Shown here in pieces: positions 10,547-25,500 of a stretch of DNA of 28,025 bases. The stretch's first letter is position 1. Every line of letters starts with the position of its first letter. The DNA comes from Nymphaea colorata. Taxonomy: Eukaryota > Streptophyta > Magnoliopsida > Nymphaeales > Nymphaeaceae. Under the pieces are notes generated by a model. It was not told where the DNA came from, did not search any database, and saw only the letters and a list, made by a program, of their open reading frames with translations. Made by a program: the position numbers and the translations under genes. The DNA lies in the NCBI RefSeq assembly GCF_008831285.2, contig NW_022204885.1, positions 1-28,025 of the forward strand, in the 5' to 3' direction.

Positions 10547-10985
10547 TCATTATAAATTAACAACATGTTGAAACATGATTACTATAGATCGATGGCTTAA
10601 TCTATTCGTATTGATACGAATTTGATTTATCCTTAATAATCAATATAATAAACAGTCAATCATGTATTAACAAAAAGGAATCAATTGCTTAATTTCATTA
10701 TATTCATACAACGTTCGTTTCAATACTTTTAACCGTTCAATATAAATGTACAACAACTTAAAGTCATTGATTAACGATAATAAGCAATGAATGCATAACC
10801 CATTCATTTATATGAACTTGTGATTTCAATCCTTAAATCGTTCTATGTAGACATAACAACAAGTTAAACGCATTCGATTGCCTACAATAATATGTATATG
10901 TATAAAACGTAATATATGTATACGAGTGATAAGTATACGATAATACATATAACTAATTAAACGCGTTCAATTAACTTACATGATC

Positions 10986-11643
10986 AAATGAATAACATTT
11001 ATTTCATGCATATTCATTTGAACTTGTGATTTTGAAACCCTTAAATCATCCAATATAAGCGTAACATGTTCAACACATTGGATTAACTATAGTGAAGCAA
11101 ATGAATTGATTAAAGTCTCATCTGTATTCATACAAACTTGTGATTTCAGTACATTAAATCAATCATTATAAATTAACAACATGTTGAACACATTGGATTA
11201 ACTATAGGGGATCGAATGAAAGGCTTAAATCCTATTCGTATTGATACGAACTTGTGATTTCAATCCTTAAATCAATCAATATAAATAAAACAAGTCCAAC
11301 TCATGTTATTAACAATAAAGGAGCAATCAATTGCTTAAATTTCATTCATATTCATACAAACGTTTCGTTTCAATACTTTTAACCGTTCAATATAAATGTA
11401 ACAACAACTTAAAGTCATTGGATTAACGATAATAAGCAAATGAATGGCATAACCCCATTCATTTATATGAACTTGTGATTTCAATCCTTAAATCGTTCTA
11501 TGTAGACATAACAACAAGTTAAACGCATTCGATTGCCTACAATAATATGTATATGTATAAAACACGTAATATATGTATACGAGTGATAAGTATACGATAA
11601 TACATATAACTAATTAAACGCGTTCAATTAACTTTACATGATC
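10986..11643 (-). repeat. First complete reverse-orientation unit (658 bp)
   Basis: This copy holds all five sub-monomers in reverse order (E start, D, C, B, A, E tail). In unit orientation it carries type-R alleles in D (CAGATGAG, TTTAATCAATTC) and E (ACGTG, GTAAAG). At three other variable sites it has the base-missing blended form: GGATTG, TTATTATCG and GATTGCTCC. It is the first copy to the right of the switch with full-length sub-monomers, so it fixes the array's phase on that side. Confidence 0.85.
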
Positions 11644-14600
11644 AAATGAATAACATTTATTTCATGCATATTCATTTGAACTTGTGATTTTGAAACCCTT
11701 AAATCATCCAATATAAGCGTAACATGTTCAACACATTGGATTAACTATAGTGAAGCAAATGAATGATTAAAGTCTCATCTGTATTCATACAAACTTGTGA
11801 TTTCAGTACATTAAATCAATCATTATAAATTAACAACATGTTGAACACATTGGATTAACTATAGGGGATCGAATGAAAGGCTTAAATCCTATTCGTATTG
11901 ATACGAACTTGTGATTTCAATCCCTTAAATCAATCAATATAAATAAAACAAGTCCAACTCATGTTATTAACAATAAAGGAGCAATCAATTGCTTAAATTT
12001 CATTCATATTCATACAAACGTTTCGTTTCAATACTTTTAACCGTTCAATATAAATGTAACAACAACTTAAAGTCATTGGATTAACGATAATAAGCAAATG
12101 AATGGCATAACCCCATTCATTTATATGAACTTGTGATTTCAATCCTTAAATCGTTCTATGTAGACATAACAACAAGTTAAACGCATTCGATTGCCTACAA
12201 TAATATGTATATGTATAAAACCGTAATATATGTATACGAGTGATAAGTATACGATAATACATATAACTAATTAAACGCGTTCAATTAACTTTACATGATC
12301 AAATGAATAACATTTATTTCATGCATATTCATTTGAACTTGTGATTTTGAAACCCTTAAATCATCCAATATAAGCGTAACATGTTCAACACATTGGATTA
12401 ACTATAGTGAAGCAAATGAATGATTAAAGTCTCATCTGTATTCATACAAACTTGTGATTTCAGTACATTAAATCAATCATTATAAATTAACAACATGTTG
12501 AACACATTGGATTAACTATAGGGGATCGAATGAAAGGCTTAAATCCTATTCGTATTGATACGAACTTGTGATTTCAATCCCTTAAATCAATCAATATAAA
12601 TAAAACAAGTCCAACTCATGTTATTAACAATAAAGGAGCGAATCAATTGCTTAAATTTCATTCATATTCATACAAACGTTTCGTTTCAATACTTTTAACC
12701 GTTCAATATAAATGTAACAACAACTTAAAGTCATTGGATTAACGATAATAAGCAAATGAATGGCATAACCCCATTCATTTATATGAACTTGTGATTTCAA
12801 TCCTTAAATCGTTCTATGTAGACATAACAACAAGTTAAACGCATTCGATTGCCTACAATAATATGTATATGTATAAAACACGTAATATATGTATACGAGT
12901 GATAAGTATACGATAATACATATAACTAATTAAACGCGTTCAATTAACTTTACATGATCAAATGAATAACATTTATTTCATGCATATTCATTTGAACTTG
13001 TGATTTTGAAACCCTTAAATCATCCAATATAAGCGTAACATGTTCAACACATTGGATTAACTATAGTGAAGCAAATGAATGATTAAAGTCTCATCTGTAT
13101 TCATACAAACTTGTGATTTCAGTACATTAAATCAATCATTATAAATTAACAACATGTTGAACACATTGGATTAACTATAGGGGATCGAATGAAAGGCTTA
13201 AATCCTATTCGTATTGATACGAACTTGTGATTTCAATCCCTTAAATCAATCAATATAAATAAAACAAGTCCAACTCATGTTATTAACAATAAAGGAGCAA
13301 TCAATTGCTTAAATTTCATTCATATTCATACAAACGTTTCGTTTCAATACTTTTAACCGTTCAATATAAATGTAACAACAACTTAAAGTCATTGGATTAA
13401 CGATAATAAGCAAATGAATGGCATAACCCCCATTCATTTATATGAACTTGTGATTTCAATCCTTAAATCGTTCTATGTAGACATAACAACAAGTTAAACG
13501 CATTCGATTGCCTACAATAATATGTATATGTATAAAACACGTAATATATGTATACGAGTGATAAGTATACGATAATACATATAACTAATTAAACGCGTTC
13601 AATTAACTTACATGATCAAATGAATAACATTTATTTCATGCATATTCATTTGAACTTGTGATTTTGAAACCCTTAAATCATCCAATATAAGCGTAACATG
13701 TTCAACACATTGGATTAACTATAGTGAAGCAAATGAATGATTAAAGTCTCATCTGTATTCATACAAACTTGTGATTTCAGTACATTAAATCAATCATTAT
13801 AAATTAACAACATGTTGAACACATTGGATTAACTATAGGGGATCGAATGAAAGGCTTAAATCCTATTCGTATTGATACGAACTTGTGATTTCAATCCCTT
13901 AAATCAATCAATATAAATAAAACAAGTCCAACTCATGTTATTAACAATAAAGGAGCAATCAATTGCTTAAATTTCATTCATATTCATACAAACGTTTCGT
14001 TTCAATACTTTTAACCGTTCAATATAAATGTAACAACAACTTAAAGTCATTGGATTAACGATAAGTAAGCAAATGAATGGCATAACCCCCATTCATTTAT
14101 ATGAACTTGTGATTTCAATCCTTAAATCGTTCTATGTAGACATAACAACAAGTTAAACGCATTCGATTGCCTACAATAATATGTATATGTATAAAACACG
14201 TAATATATGTATACGAGTGATAAGTATACGATAATACATATAACTAATTAAACGCGTTCAATTAACTTTACATGATCAAATGAATAACATTTATTTCATG
14301 CATATTCATTTGAACTTGTGATTTTGAAACCCTTAAATCATCCAATATAAGCGTAACATGTTCAACACATTGGATTAACTATAGTGAAGCAAATGAATGA
14401 TTAAAGTCTCATCTGTATTCATACAAACTTGTGATTTCAGTACATTAAATCAATCATTATAAATTAACAACATGTTGAACACATTGGATTAACTATAGGG
14501 GATCGAATGAAAGGCTTAAATCCTATTCGTATTGATACGAACTTGTGATTTCAATCCCTTAAATCAATCAATATAAATAAAACAAGTCCAACTCATGTTA

Positions 14601-16263
14601 TTAACAATAAAGGAGCCAATCAATTGCTTAAATTTCATTCATATTCATACAAACGTTTCGTTTCAATACTTTTAACCGTTCAATATAAATGTAACAACAA
14701 CTTAAAGTCATTGGATTAACGATAAGTAAGCAAATGAATGGCATAACCCCCATTCATTTATATGAACTTGTGATTTCAATTCCTTAAATCGTTCTATGTA
14801 GACATAACAACAAGTTAAACGCATTCGATTGCCTACAATAATATGTATATGTATAAAACACGTAATATATGTATACGAGTGATAAGTATACGATAATACA
14901 TATAACTAATTAAACGCGTTCAATTAACTTTACATGATCAAATGAATAACATTTATTTCATGCATATTCATTTGAACTTGTGATTTTGAAACCCTTAAAT
15001 CATCCAATATAAGCGTAACATGTTCAACACATTGGATTAACTATAGTGAAGCAAATGAATTGATTAAAGTCTCATCTGTATTCATACAAACTTGTGATTT
15101 CAGTACATTAAATCAATCATTATAAATTAACAACATGTTGAACACATTGGATTAACTATAGGGGATCGAATGAAAGGCTTAAATCCTATTCGTATTGATA
15201 CGAACTTGTGATTTCAATCCCTTAAATCAATCAATATAAATAAAACAAGTCCAACTCATGTTATTAACAATAAAGGAGCGAATCAATTGCTTAAATTTCA
15301 TTCATATTCATACAAACGTTTCGTTTCAATACTTTTAACCGTTCAATATAAATGTAACAACAACTTAAAGTCATTGGATTAACGATAAGTAAGCAAATGA
15401 ATGGCATAACCCCCATTCATTTATATGAACTTGTGATTTCAATTCCTTAAATCGTTCTATGTAGACATAACAACAAGTTAAACGCATTCGATTGCCTACA
15501 ATAATATGTATATGTATAAAACACGTAATATATGTATACGAGTGATAAGTATACGATAATACATATAACTAATTAAACGCGTTCAATTAACTTTACATGA
15601 TCAAATGAATAACATTTATTTCATGCATATTCATTTGAACTTGTGATTTTGAAACCCTTAAATCATCCAATATAAGCGTAACATGTTCAACACATTGGAT
15701 TAACTATAGTGAAGCAAATGAACTGATAAAGTCTCATCTGTATTCATACAAACTTGTGATTTCAGTACATTAAATCAATCATTATAAATTAACAACATGT
15801 TGAACACATTGGATTAACTATAGGGGATCGAATGAAAGGCTTAAATCCTATTCGTATTGATACGAACTTGTGATTTCAATCCCTTAAATCAATCAATATA
15901 AATAAAACAAGTCCAACTCATGTTATTAACAATAAAGGAGCGAATCAATTGCTTAAATTTCATTCATATTCATACAAACGTTTCGTTTCAATACTTTTAA
16001 CCGTTCAATATAAATGTAACAACAACTTAAAGTCATTGGATTAACGATAATAAGCAAATGAATGGCATAACCCCCATTCATTTATATGAACTTGTGATTT
16101 CAATTCCTTAAATCGTTCTATGTAGACATAACAACAAGTTAAACGCATTCGATTGCCTACAATAATATGTATATGTATAAAACACGTAATATATGTATAC
16201 GAGTGATAAGTATACGATAATACATATAACTAATTAAACGCGTTCAATTAACTTTACATGATC

Positions 16264-16915
16264 AAATGAATAACATTTATTTCATGCATATTCATTTGAA
16301 CTTGTGATTTTGAAACCCTTAAATCATCCAATATAAGCGTAACATGTTCAACACATTGGATTAACTATAGTGAAGCAAATGAATGAAAAGTCTCATTGTA
16401 TTCATACAAACTTGTGATTTCAGTACATTAAATCAATCATTATAAATTAAAACATGTTGAACACATTGATTAACTATAGGGATCGAATGAAAGGCTTAAA
16501 TCCTATTCGTATTGATACGAACTTGTGATTTCAATCCCTTAAATCAATCAATATAAATAAAACAAGTCAACTCATGTTATTAACAATAAAGGAGCAATCA
16601 ATTGCTTAAATTTCATTCATATTCATACAAACGTTTCGTTTCAATACTTTTAACCGTTCAATATAAATGTAACAACAACTTAAAGTCATTGGATTAACGA
16701 TAATAAGCAAATGAATGGCATAACCCCATTCATTTATATGAACTTGTGATTTCAATTCCTTAAATCGTTCTATGTAGACATAACAACAAGTTAAACGCAT
16801 TCGATTGCCTACAATAATATGTATATGTATAAAACACGTAATATATGTATACGAGTGATAAGTATACGATAATACATATAACTAATTAAACGCGTTCAAT
16901 TAACTTTACATGATC
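16264..16915 (-). repeat. Shortened unit (652 bp) in the right arm
   Basis: This is the shortest complete unit of the right arm. Single bases are missing at several sites between 16381 and 16730. In unit orientation these include CAATGAG and ACTTTTCATTC in D, AATCAATG and GATCCC in C, GTTGACTTG for GTTGGACTTG, GATTGCTCC in B, TTATTATCG and a four-G run in A. Losses from A and the A-B spacer bring two blocks into one frame and create the only open reading frame of note in the window. Units on either side are better preserved, so this is a local island of base loss. Confidence 0.75.
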
Positions 16916-19560
16916 AAATGAATAACATTTATTTCATGCATATTCATTTGAACTTGTGATTTTGAAACCCTTAAATCATCCAATATAAGCGTAACATGTT
17001 CAACACATTGGATTAACTATAGTGAAGCAAATGAATGATTAAAGTCTCATCTGTATTCATACAAACTTGTGATTTCAGTACATTAAATCAATCATTATAA
17101 ATTAACAACATGTTGAACACATTGGATTAACTATAGGGGATCGAATGAAAGGCTTAAATCCTATTCGTATTGATACGAACTTGTGATTTCAATCCCTTAA
17201 ATCAATCAATATAAATAAAACAAGTCCAACTCATGTTATTAACAATAAAGGAGCAATCAATTGCTTAAATTTCATTCATATTCATACAAACGTTTCGTTT
17301 CAATACTTTTAACCGTTCAATATAAATGTAACAACAACTTAAAGTCATTGGATTAACGATAAGTAAGCAAATGAATGGCATAACCCCCATTCATTTATAT
17401 GAACTTGTGATTTCAATTCCTTAAATCGTTCTATGTAGACATAACAACAAGTTAAACGCATTCGATTGCCTACAATAATATGTATATGTATAAAACACGT
17501 AATATATGTATACGAGTGATAAGTATACGATAATACATATAACTAATTAAACGCGTTCAATTAACTTACATGATCAAATGAATAACATTTATTTCATGCA
17601 TATTCATTTGAACTTGTGATTTTGAAACCCTTAAATCATCCAATATAAGCGTAACATGTTCAACACATTGGATTAACTATAGTGAAGCAAATGAATGATT
17701 AAAGTCTCATCTGTATTCATACAAACTTGTGATTTCAGTACATTAAATCAATCATTATAAATTAACAACATGTTGAACACATTGGATTAACTATAGGGGA
17801 TCGAATGAAAGGCTTAAATCCTATTCGTATTGATACGAACTTGTGATTTCAATCCCTTAAATCAATCAATATAAATAAAACAAGTCCAACTCATGTTATT
17901 AACAATAAAGGAGCGAATCAATTGCTTAAATTTCATTCATATTCATACAAACGTTTCGTTTCAATACTTTTAACCGTTCAATATAAATGTAACAACAACT
18001 TAAAGTCATTGGATTAACGATAAGTAAGCAAATGAATGGCATAACCCCCATTCATTTATATGAACTTGTGATTTCAATTCCTTAAATCGTTCTATGTAGA
18101 CATAACAACAAGTTAAACGCATTCGATTGCCTACAATAATATGTATATGTATAAAACACGTAATATATGTATACGAGTGATAAGTATACGATAATACATA
18201 TAACTAATTAAACGCGTTCAATTAACTTTACATGATCAAATGAATAACATTTATTTCATGCATATTCATTTGAACTTGTGATTTTGAAACCCTTAAATCA
18301 TCCAATATAAGCGTAACATGTTCAACACATTGGATTAACTATAGTGAAGCAAATGAACTGATTAAAGTCTCATCTGTATTCATACAAACTTGTGATTTCA
18401 GTACATTAAATCAATCATTATAAATTAACAACATGTTGAACACATTGGATTAACTATAGGGGATCGAATGAAAGGCTTAAATCCTATTCGTATTGATACG
18501 AACTTGTGATTTCAATCCCTTAAATCAATCAATATAAATAAAACAAGTCCAACTCATGTTATTAACAATAAAGGAGCAATCAATTGCTTAAATTTCATTC
18601 ATATTCATACAAACGTTTCGTTTCAATACTTTTAACCGTTCAATATAAATGTAACAACAACTTAAAGTCATTGGATTAACGATAAGTAAGCAAATGAATG
18701 GCATAACCCCCATTCATTTATATGAACTTGTGATTTCAATTCCTTAAATCGTTCTATGTAGACATAACAACAAGTTAAACGCATTCGATTGCCTACAATA
18801 ATATGTATATGTATAAAACACGTAATATATGTATACGAGTGATAAGTATACGATAATACATATAACTAATTAAACGCGTTCAATTAACTTTACATGATCA
18901 AATGAATAACATTTATTTCATGCATATTCATTTGAACTTGTGATTTTGAAACCCTTAAATCATCCAATATAAGCGTAACATGTTCAACACATTGGATTAA
19001 CTATAGTGAAGCAAATGAATTGATTAAAGTCTCATCTGTATTCATACAAACTTGTGATTTCAGTACATTAAATCAATCATTATAAATTAACAACATGTTG
19101 AACACATTGGATTAACTATAGGGGATCGAATGAAAGGCTTAAATCCTATTCGTATTGATACGAACTTGTGATTTCAATCCCTTAAATCAATCAATATAAA
19201 TAAAACAAGTCCAACTCATGTTATTAACAATAAAGGAGCAATCAATTGCTTAAATTTCATTCATATTCATACAAACGTTTCGTTTCAATACTTTTAACCG
19301 TTCAATATAAATGTAACAACAACTTAAAGTCATTGGATTAACGATAAGTAAGCAAATGAATGGCATAACCCCATTCATTTATATGAACTTGTGATTTCAA
19401 TTCCTTAAATCGTTCTATGTAGACATAACAACAAGTTAAACGCATTCGATTGCCTACAATAATATGTATATGTATAAAACACGTAATATATGTATACGAG
19501 TGATAAGTATACGATAATACATATAACTAATTAAACGCGTTCAATTAACTTTACATGATC

Positions 19561-22500
19561 AAATGAATAACATTTATTTCATGCATATTCATTTGAACTT
19601 GTGATTTTGAAACCCTTAAATCATCCAATATAAGCGTAACATGTTCAACACATTGGATTAACTATAGTGAAGCAAATGAATTGATTAAAGTCTCATCTGT
19701 ATTCATACAAACTTGTGATTTCAGTACATTAAATCAATCATTATAAATTAACAACATGTTGAACACATTGGATTAACTATAGGGGATCGAATGAAAGGCT
19801 TAAATCCTATTCGTATTGATACGAACTTGTGATTTCAATCCCTTAAATCAATCAATATAAATAAAACAAGTCCAACTCATGTTATTAACAATAAAGGAGC
19901 GAATCAATTGCTTAAATTTCATTCATATTCATACAAACGTTTCGTTTCAATACTTTTAACCGTTCAATATAAATGTAACAACAACTTAAAGTCATTGGAT
20001 TAACGATAAGTAAGCAAATGAATGGCATAACCCCCATTCATTTATATGAACTTGTGATTTCAATTCCTTAAATCGTTCTATGTAGACATAACAACAAGTT
20101 AAACGCATTCGATTGCCTACAATAATATGTATATGTATAAAACACGTAATATATGTATACGAGTGATAAGTATACGATAATACATATAACTAATTAAACG
20201 CGTTCAATTAACTTTACATGATCAAATGAATAACATTTATTTCATGCATATTCATTTGAACTTGTGATTTTGAAACCCTTAAATCATCCAATATAAGCGT
20301 AACATGTTCAACACATTGGATTAACTATAGTGAAGCAAATGAATTGATTAAAGTCTCATCTGTATTCATACAAACTTGTGATTTCAGTACATTAAATCAA
20401 TCATTATAAATTAACAACATGTTGAACACATTGGATTAACTATAGGGGATCGAATGAAAGGCTTAAATCCTATTCGTATTGATACGAACTTGTGATTTCA
20501 ATCCCTTAAATCAATCAATATAAATAAAACAAGTCCAACTCATGTTATTAACAATAAAGGAGCGAATCAATTGCTTAAATTTCATTCATATTCATACAAA
20601 CGTTTCGTTTCAATACTTTTAACCGTTCAATATAAATGTAACAACAACTTAAAGTCATTGGATTAACGATAAGTAAGCAAATGAATGGCATAACCCCATT
20701 CATTTATATGAACTTGTGATTTCAATTCCTTAAATCGTTCTATGTAGACATAACAACAAGTTAAACGCATTCGATTGCCTACAATAATATGTATATGTAT
20801 AAAACACGTAATATATGTATACGAGTGATAAGTATACGATAATACATATAACTAATTAAACGCGTTCAATTAACTTTACATGATCAAATGAATAACATTT
20901 ATTTCATGCATATTCATTTGAACTTGTGATTTTGAAACCCTTAAATCATCCAATATAAGCGTAACATGTTCAACACATTGGATTAACTATAGTGAAGCAA
21001 ATGAATTGATTAAAGTCTCATCTGTATTCATACAAACTTGTGATTTCAGTACATTAAATCAATCATTATAAATTAACAACATGTTGAACACATTGGATTA
21101 ACTATAGGGGATCGAATGAAAGGCTTAAATCCTATTCGTATTGATACGAACTTGTGATTTCAATCCCTTAAATCAATCAATATAAATAAAACAAGTCCAA
21201 CTCATGTTATTAACAATAAAGGAGCGAATCAATTGCTTAAATTTCATTCATATTCATACAAACGTTTCGTTTCAATACTTTTAACCGTTCAATATAAATG
21301 TAACAACAACTTAAAGTCATTGGATTAACGATAAGTAAGCAAATGAATGGCATAACCCCCATTCATTTATATGAACTTGTGATTTCAATTCCTTAAATCG
21401 TTCTATGTAGACATAACAACAAGTTAAACGCATTCGATTGCCTACAATAATATGTATATGTATAAAACACGTAATATATGTATACGAGTGATAAGTATAC
21501 GATAATACATATAACTAATTAAACGCGTTCAATTAACTTTACATGATCAAATGAATAACATTTATTTCATGCATATTCATTTGAACTTGTGATTTTGAAA
21601 CCCTTAAATCATCCAATATAAGCGTAACATGTTCAACACATTGGATTAACTATAGTGAAGCAAATGAATTGATTAAAGTCTCATCTGTATTCATACAAAC
21701 TTGTGATTTCAGTACATTAAATCAATCATTATAAATTAACAACATGTTGAACACATTGGATTAACTATAGGGGATCGAATGAAAGGCTTAAATCCTATTC
21801 GTATTGATACGAACTTGTGATTTCAATCCCTTAAATCAATCAATATAAATAAAACAAGTCCAACTCATGTTATTAACAATAAAGGAGCGAATCAATTGCT
21901 TAAATTTCATTCATATTCATACAAACGTTTCGTTTCAATACTTTTAACCGTTCAATATAAATGTAACAACAACTTAAAGTCATTGGATTAACGATAAGTA
22001 AGCAAATGAATGGCATAACCCCCATTCATTTATATGAACTTGTGATTTCAATTCCTTAAATCGTTCTATGTAGACATAACAACAAGTTAAACGCATTCGA
22101 TTGCCTACAATAATATGTATATGTATAAAACACGTAATATATGTATACGAGTGATAAGTATACGATAATACATATAACTAATTAAACGCGTTCAATTAAC
22201 TTTACATGATCAAATGAATAACATTTATTTCATGCATATTCATTTGAACTTGTGATTTTGAAACCCTTAAATCATCCAATATAAGCGTAACATGTTCAAC
22301 ACATTGGATTAACTATAGTGAAGCAAATGAATTGATTAAAGTCTCATCTGTATTCATACAAACTTGTGATTTCAGTACATTAAATCAATCATTATAAATT
22401 AACAACATGTTGAACACATTGGATTAACTATAGGGATCGAATGAAAGGCTTAAATCCTATTCGTATTGATACGAACTTGTGATTTCAATCCCTTAAATCA

Positions 22501-25500
22501 ATCAATATAAATAAAACAAGTCCAACTCATGTTATTAACAATAAAGGAGCGAATCAATTGCTTAAATTTCATTCATATTCATACAAACGTTTCGTTTCAA
22601 TACTTTTAACCGTTCAATATAAATGTAACAACAACTTAAAGTCATTGGATTAACGATAAGTAAGCAAATGAATGGCATAACCCCCATTCATTTATATGAA
22701 CTTGTGATTTCAATTCCTTAAATCGTTCTATGTAGACATAACAACAAGTTAAACGCATTCGATTGCCTACAATAATATGTATATGTATAAAACACGTAAT
22801 ATATGTATACGAGTGATAAGTATACGATAATACATATAACTAATTAAACGCGTTCAATTAACTTTACATGATCAAATGAATAACATTTATTTCATGCATA
22901 TTCATTTGAACTTGTGATTTTGAAACCCTTAAATCATCCAATATAAGCGTAACATGTTCAACACATTGGATTAACTATAGTGAAGCAAATGAATTGATTA
23001 AAGTCTCATCTGTATTCATACAAACTTGTGATTTCAGTACATTAAATCAATCATTATAAATTAACAACATGTTGAACACATTGGATTAACTATAGGGGAT
23101 CGAATGAAAGGCTTAAATCCTATTCGTATTGATACGAACTTGTGATTTCAATCCCTTAAATCAATCAATATAAATAAAACAAGTCAACTCATGTTATTAA
23201 CAATAAAGGAGCGAATCAATTGCTTAAATTTCATTCATATTCATACAAACGTTTCGTTTCAATACTTTTAACCGTTCAATATAAATGTAACAACAACTTA
23301 AAGTCATTGGATTAACGATAATAAGCAAATGAATGGCATAACCCCCATTCATTTATATGAACTTGTGATTTCAATTCCTTAAATCGTTCTATGTAGACAT
23401 AACAACAAGTTAAACGCATTCGATTGCCTACAATAATATGTATATGTATAAAACACGTAATATATGTATACGAGTGATAAGTATACGATAATACATATAA
23501 CTAATTAAACGCGTTCAATTAACTTTACATGATCAAATGAATAACATTTATTTCATGCATATTCATTTGAACTTGTGATTTTGAAACCCTTAAATCATCC
23601 AATATAAGCGTAACATGTTCAACACATTGGATTAACTATAGTGAAGCAAATGAATTGATTAAAGTCTCATCTGTATTCATACAAACTTGTGATTTCAGTA
23701 CATTAAATCAATCATTATAAATTAACAACATGTTGAACACATTGGATTAACTATAGGGGATCGAATGAAAGGCTTAAATCCTATTCGTATTGATACGAAC
23801 TTGTGATTTCAATCCCTTAAATCAATCAATATAAATAAAACAAGTCCAACTCATGTTATTAACAATAAAGGAGCAATCAATTGCTTAAATTTCATTCATA
23901 TTCATACAAACGTTTCGTTTCAATACTTTTAACCGTTCAATATAAATGTAACAACAACTTAAAGTCATTGGATTAACGATAAGTAAGCAAATGAATGGCA
24001 TAACCCCCATTCATTTATATGAACTTGTGATTTCAATCCTTAAATCGTTCTATGTAGACATAACAACAAGTTAAACGCATTCGATTGCCTACAATAATAT
24101 GTATATGTATAAAACACGTAATATATGTATACGAGTGATAAGTATACGATAATACATATAACTAATTAAACGCGTTCAATTAACTTTACATGATCAAATG
24201 AATAACATTTATTTCATGCATATTCATTTGAACTTGTGATTTTGAAACCCTTAAATCATCCAATATAAGCGTAACATGTTCAACACATTGGATTAACTAT
24301 AGTGAAGCAAATGAATTGATTAAAGTCTCATCTGTATTCATACAAACTTGTGATTTCAGTACATTAAATCAATCATTATAAATTAACAACATGTTGAACA
24401 CATTGGATTAACTATAGGGGATCGAATGAAAGGCTTAAATCCTATTCGTATTGATACGAACTTGTGATTTCAATCCCTTAAATCAATCAATATAAATAAA
24501 ACAAGTCCAACTCATGTTATTAACAATAAAGGAGCGAATCAATTGCTTAAATTTCATTCATATTCATACAAACGTTTCGTTTCAATACTTTTAACCGTTC
24601 AATATAAATGTAACAACAACTTAAAGTCATTGGATTAACGATAAGTAAGCAAATGAATGGCATAACCCCCATTCATTTATATGAACTTGTGATTTCAATT
24701 CCTTAAATCGTTCTATGTAGACATAACAACAAGTTAAACGCATTCGATTGCCTACAATAATATGTATATGTATAAAACACGTAATATATGTATACGAGTG
24801 ATAAGTATACGATAATACATATAACTAATTAAACGCGTTCAATTAACTTTACATGATCAAATGAATAACATTTATTTCATGCATATTCATTTGAACTTGT
24901 GATTTTGAAACCCTTAAATCATCCAATATAAGCGTAACATGTTCAACACATTGGATTAACTATAGTGAAGCAAATGAATTGATTAAAGTCTCATCTGTAT
25001 TCATACAAACTTGTGATTTCAGTACATTAAATCAATCATTATAAATTAACAACATGTTGAACACATTGGATTAACTATAGGGGATCGAATGAAAGGCTTA
25101 AATCCTATTCGTATTGATACGAACTTGTGATTTCAATCCCTTAAATCAATCAATATAAATAAAACAAGTCAACTCATGTTATTAACAATAAAGGAGCGAA
25201 TCAATTGCTTAAATTTCATTCATATTCATACAAACGTTTCGTTTCAATACTTTTAACCGTTCAATATAAATGTAACAACAACTTAAAGTCATTGGATTAA
25301 CGATAAGTAAGCAAATGAATGGCATAACCCCCATTCATTTATATGAACTTGTGATTTCAATTCCTTAAATCGTTCTATGTAGACATAACAACAAGTTAAA
25401 CGCATTCGATTGCCTACAATAATATGTATATGTATAAAACACGTAATATATGTATACGAGTGATAAGTATACGATAATACATATAACTAATTAAACGCGT

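Larger units (their letters stand above)
9240..10810. other. Zone of frequent base loss flanking the inversion
   Basis: Compared with units elsewhere, both sides of the orientation switch have shortened homopolymers (GATCCCC to GATCCC, AAGGG to AAGG, GGGGG to GGGG) and many isolated missing bases. The unit starting at 9887 is 643 bp instead of 661. The first right-arm copies (10546 to about 10810) show the same kind of loss, for example ATAACCCATTC in place of ATAACCCCCATTC. Sequence quality improves steadily away from the switch on the right and more abruptly on the left. Confidence 0.7.

Noticed and set aside
10300-10700. Transposon or terminal inverted repeat element responsible for the palindrome
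   Set aside because: The sequence on both sides of the switch is ordinary satellite. No transposase remnant, target duplication or unique DNA lies between the arms.
16606-16800. A 64-codon open reading frame on the minus strand with an internal repeat (TCCYVYIERFKELK and SCCYIYIERLKVLK)
   Set aside because: It is sub-monomer satellite sequence. In intact units the two blocks are 113 bp apart and out of frame. They share a frame here only because this copy lacks one G of a five-G run and the variable base of TTAGTTATCG or TTACTTATCG. The internal protein repeat is just the 113-bp period. There is no supporting codon bias, start context or conservation of the frame in other units.
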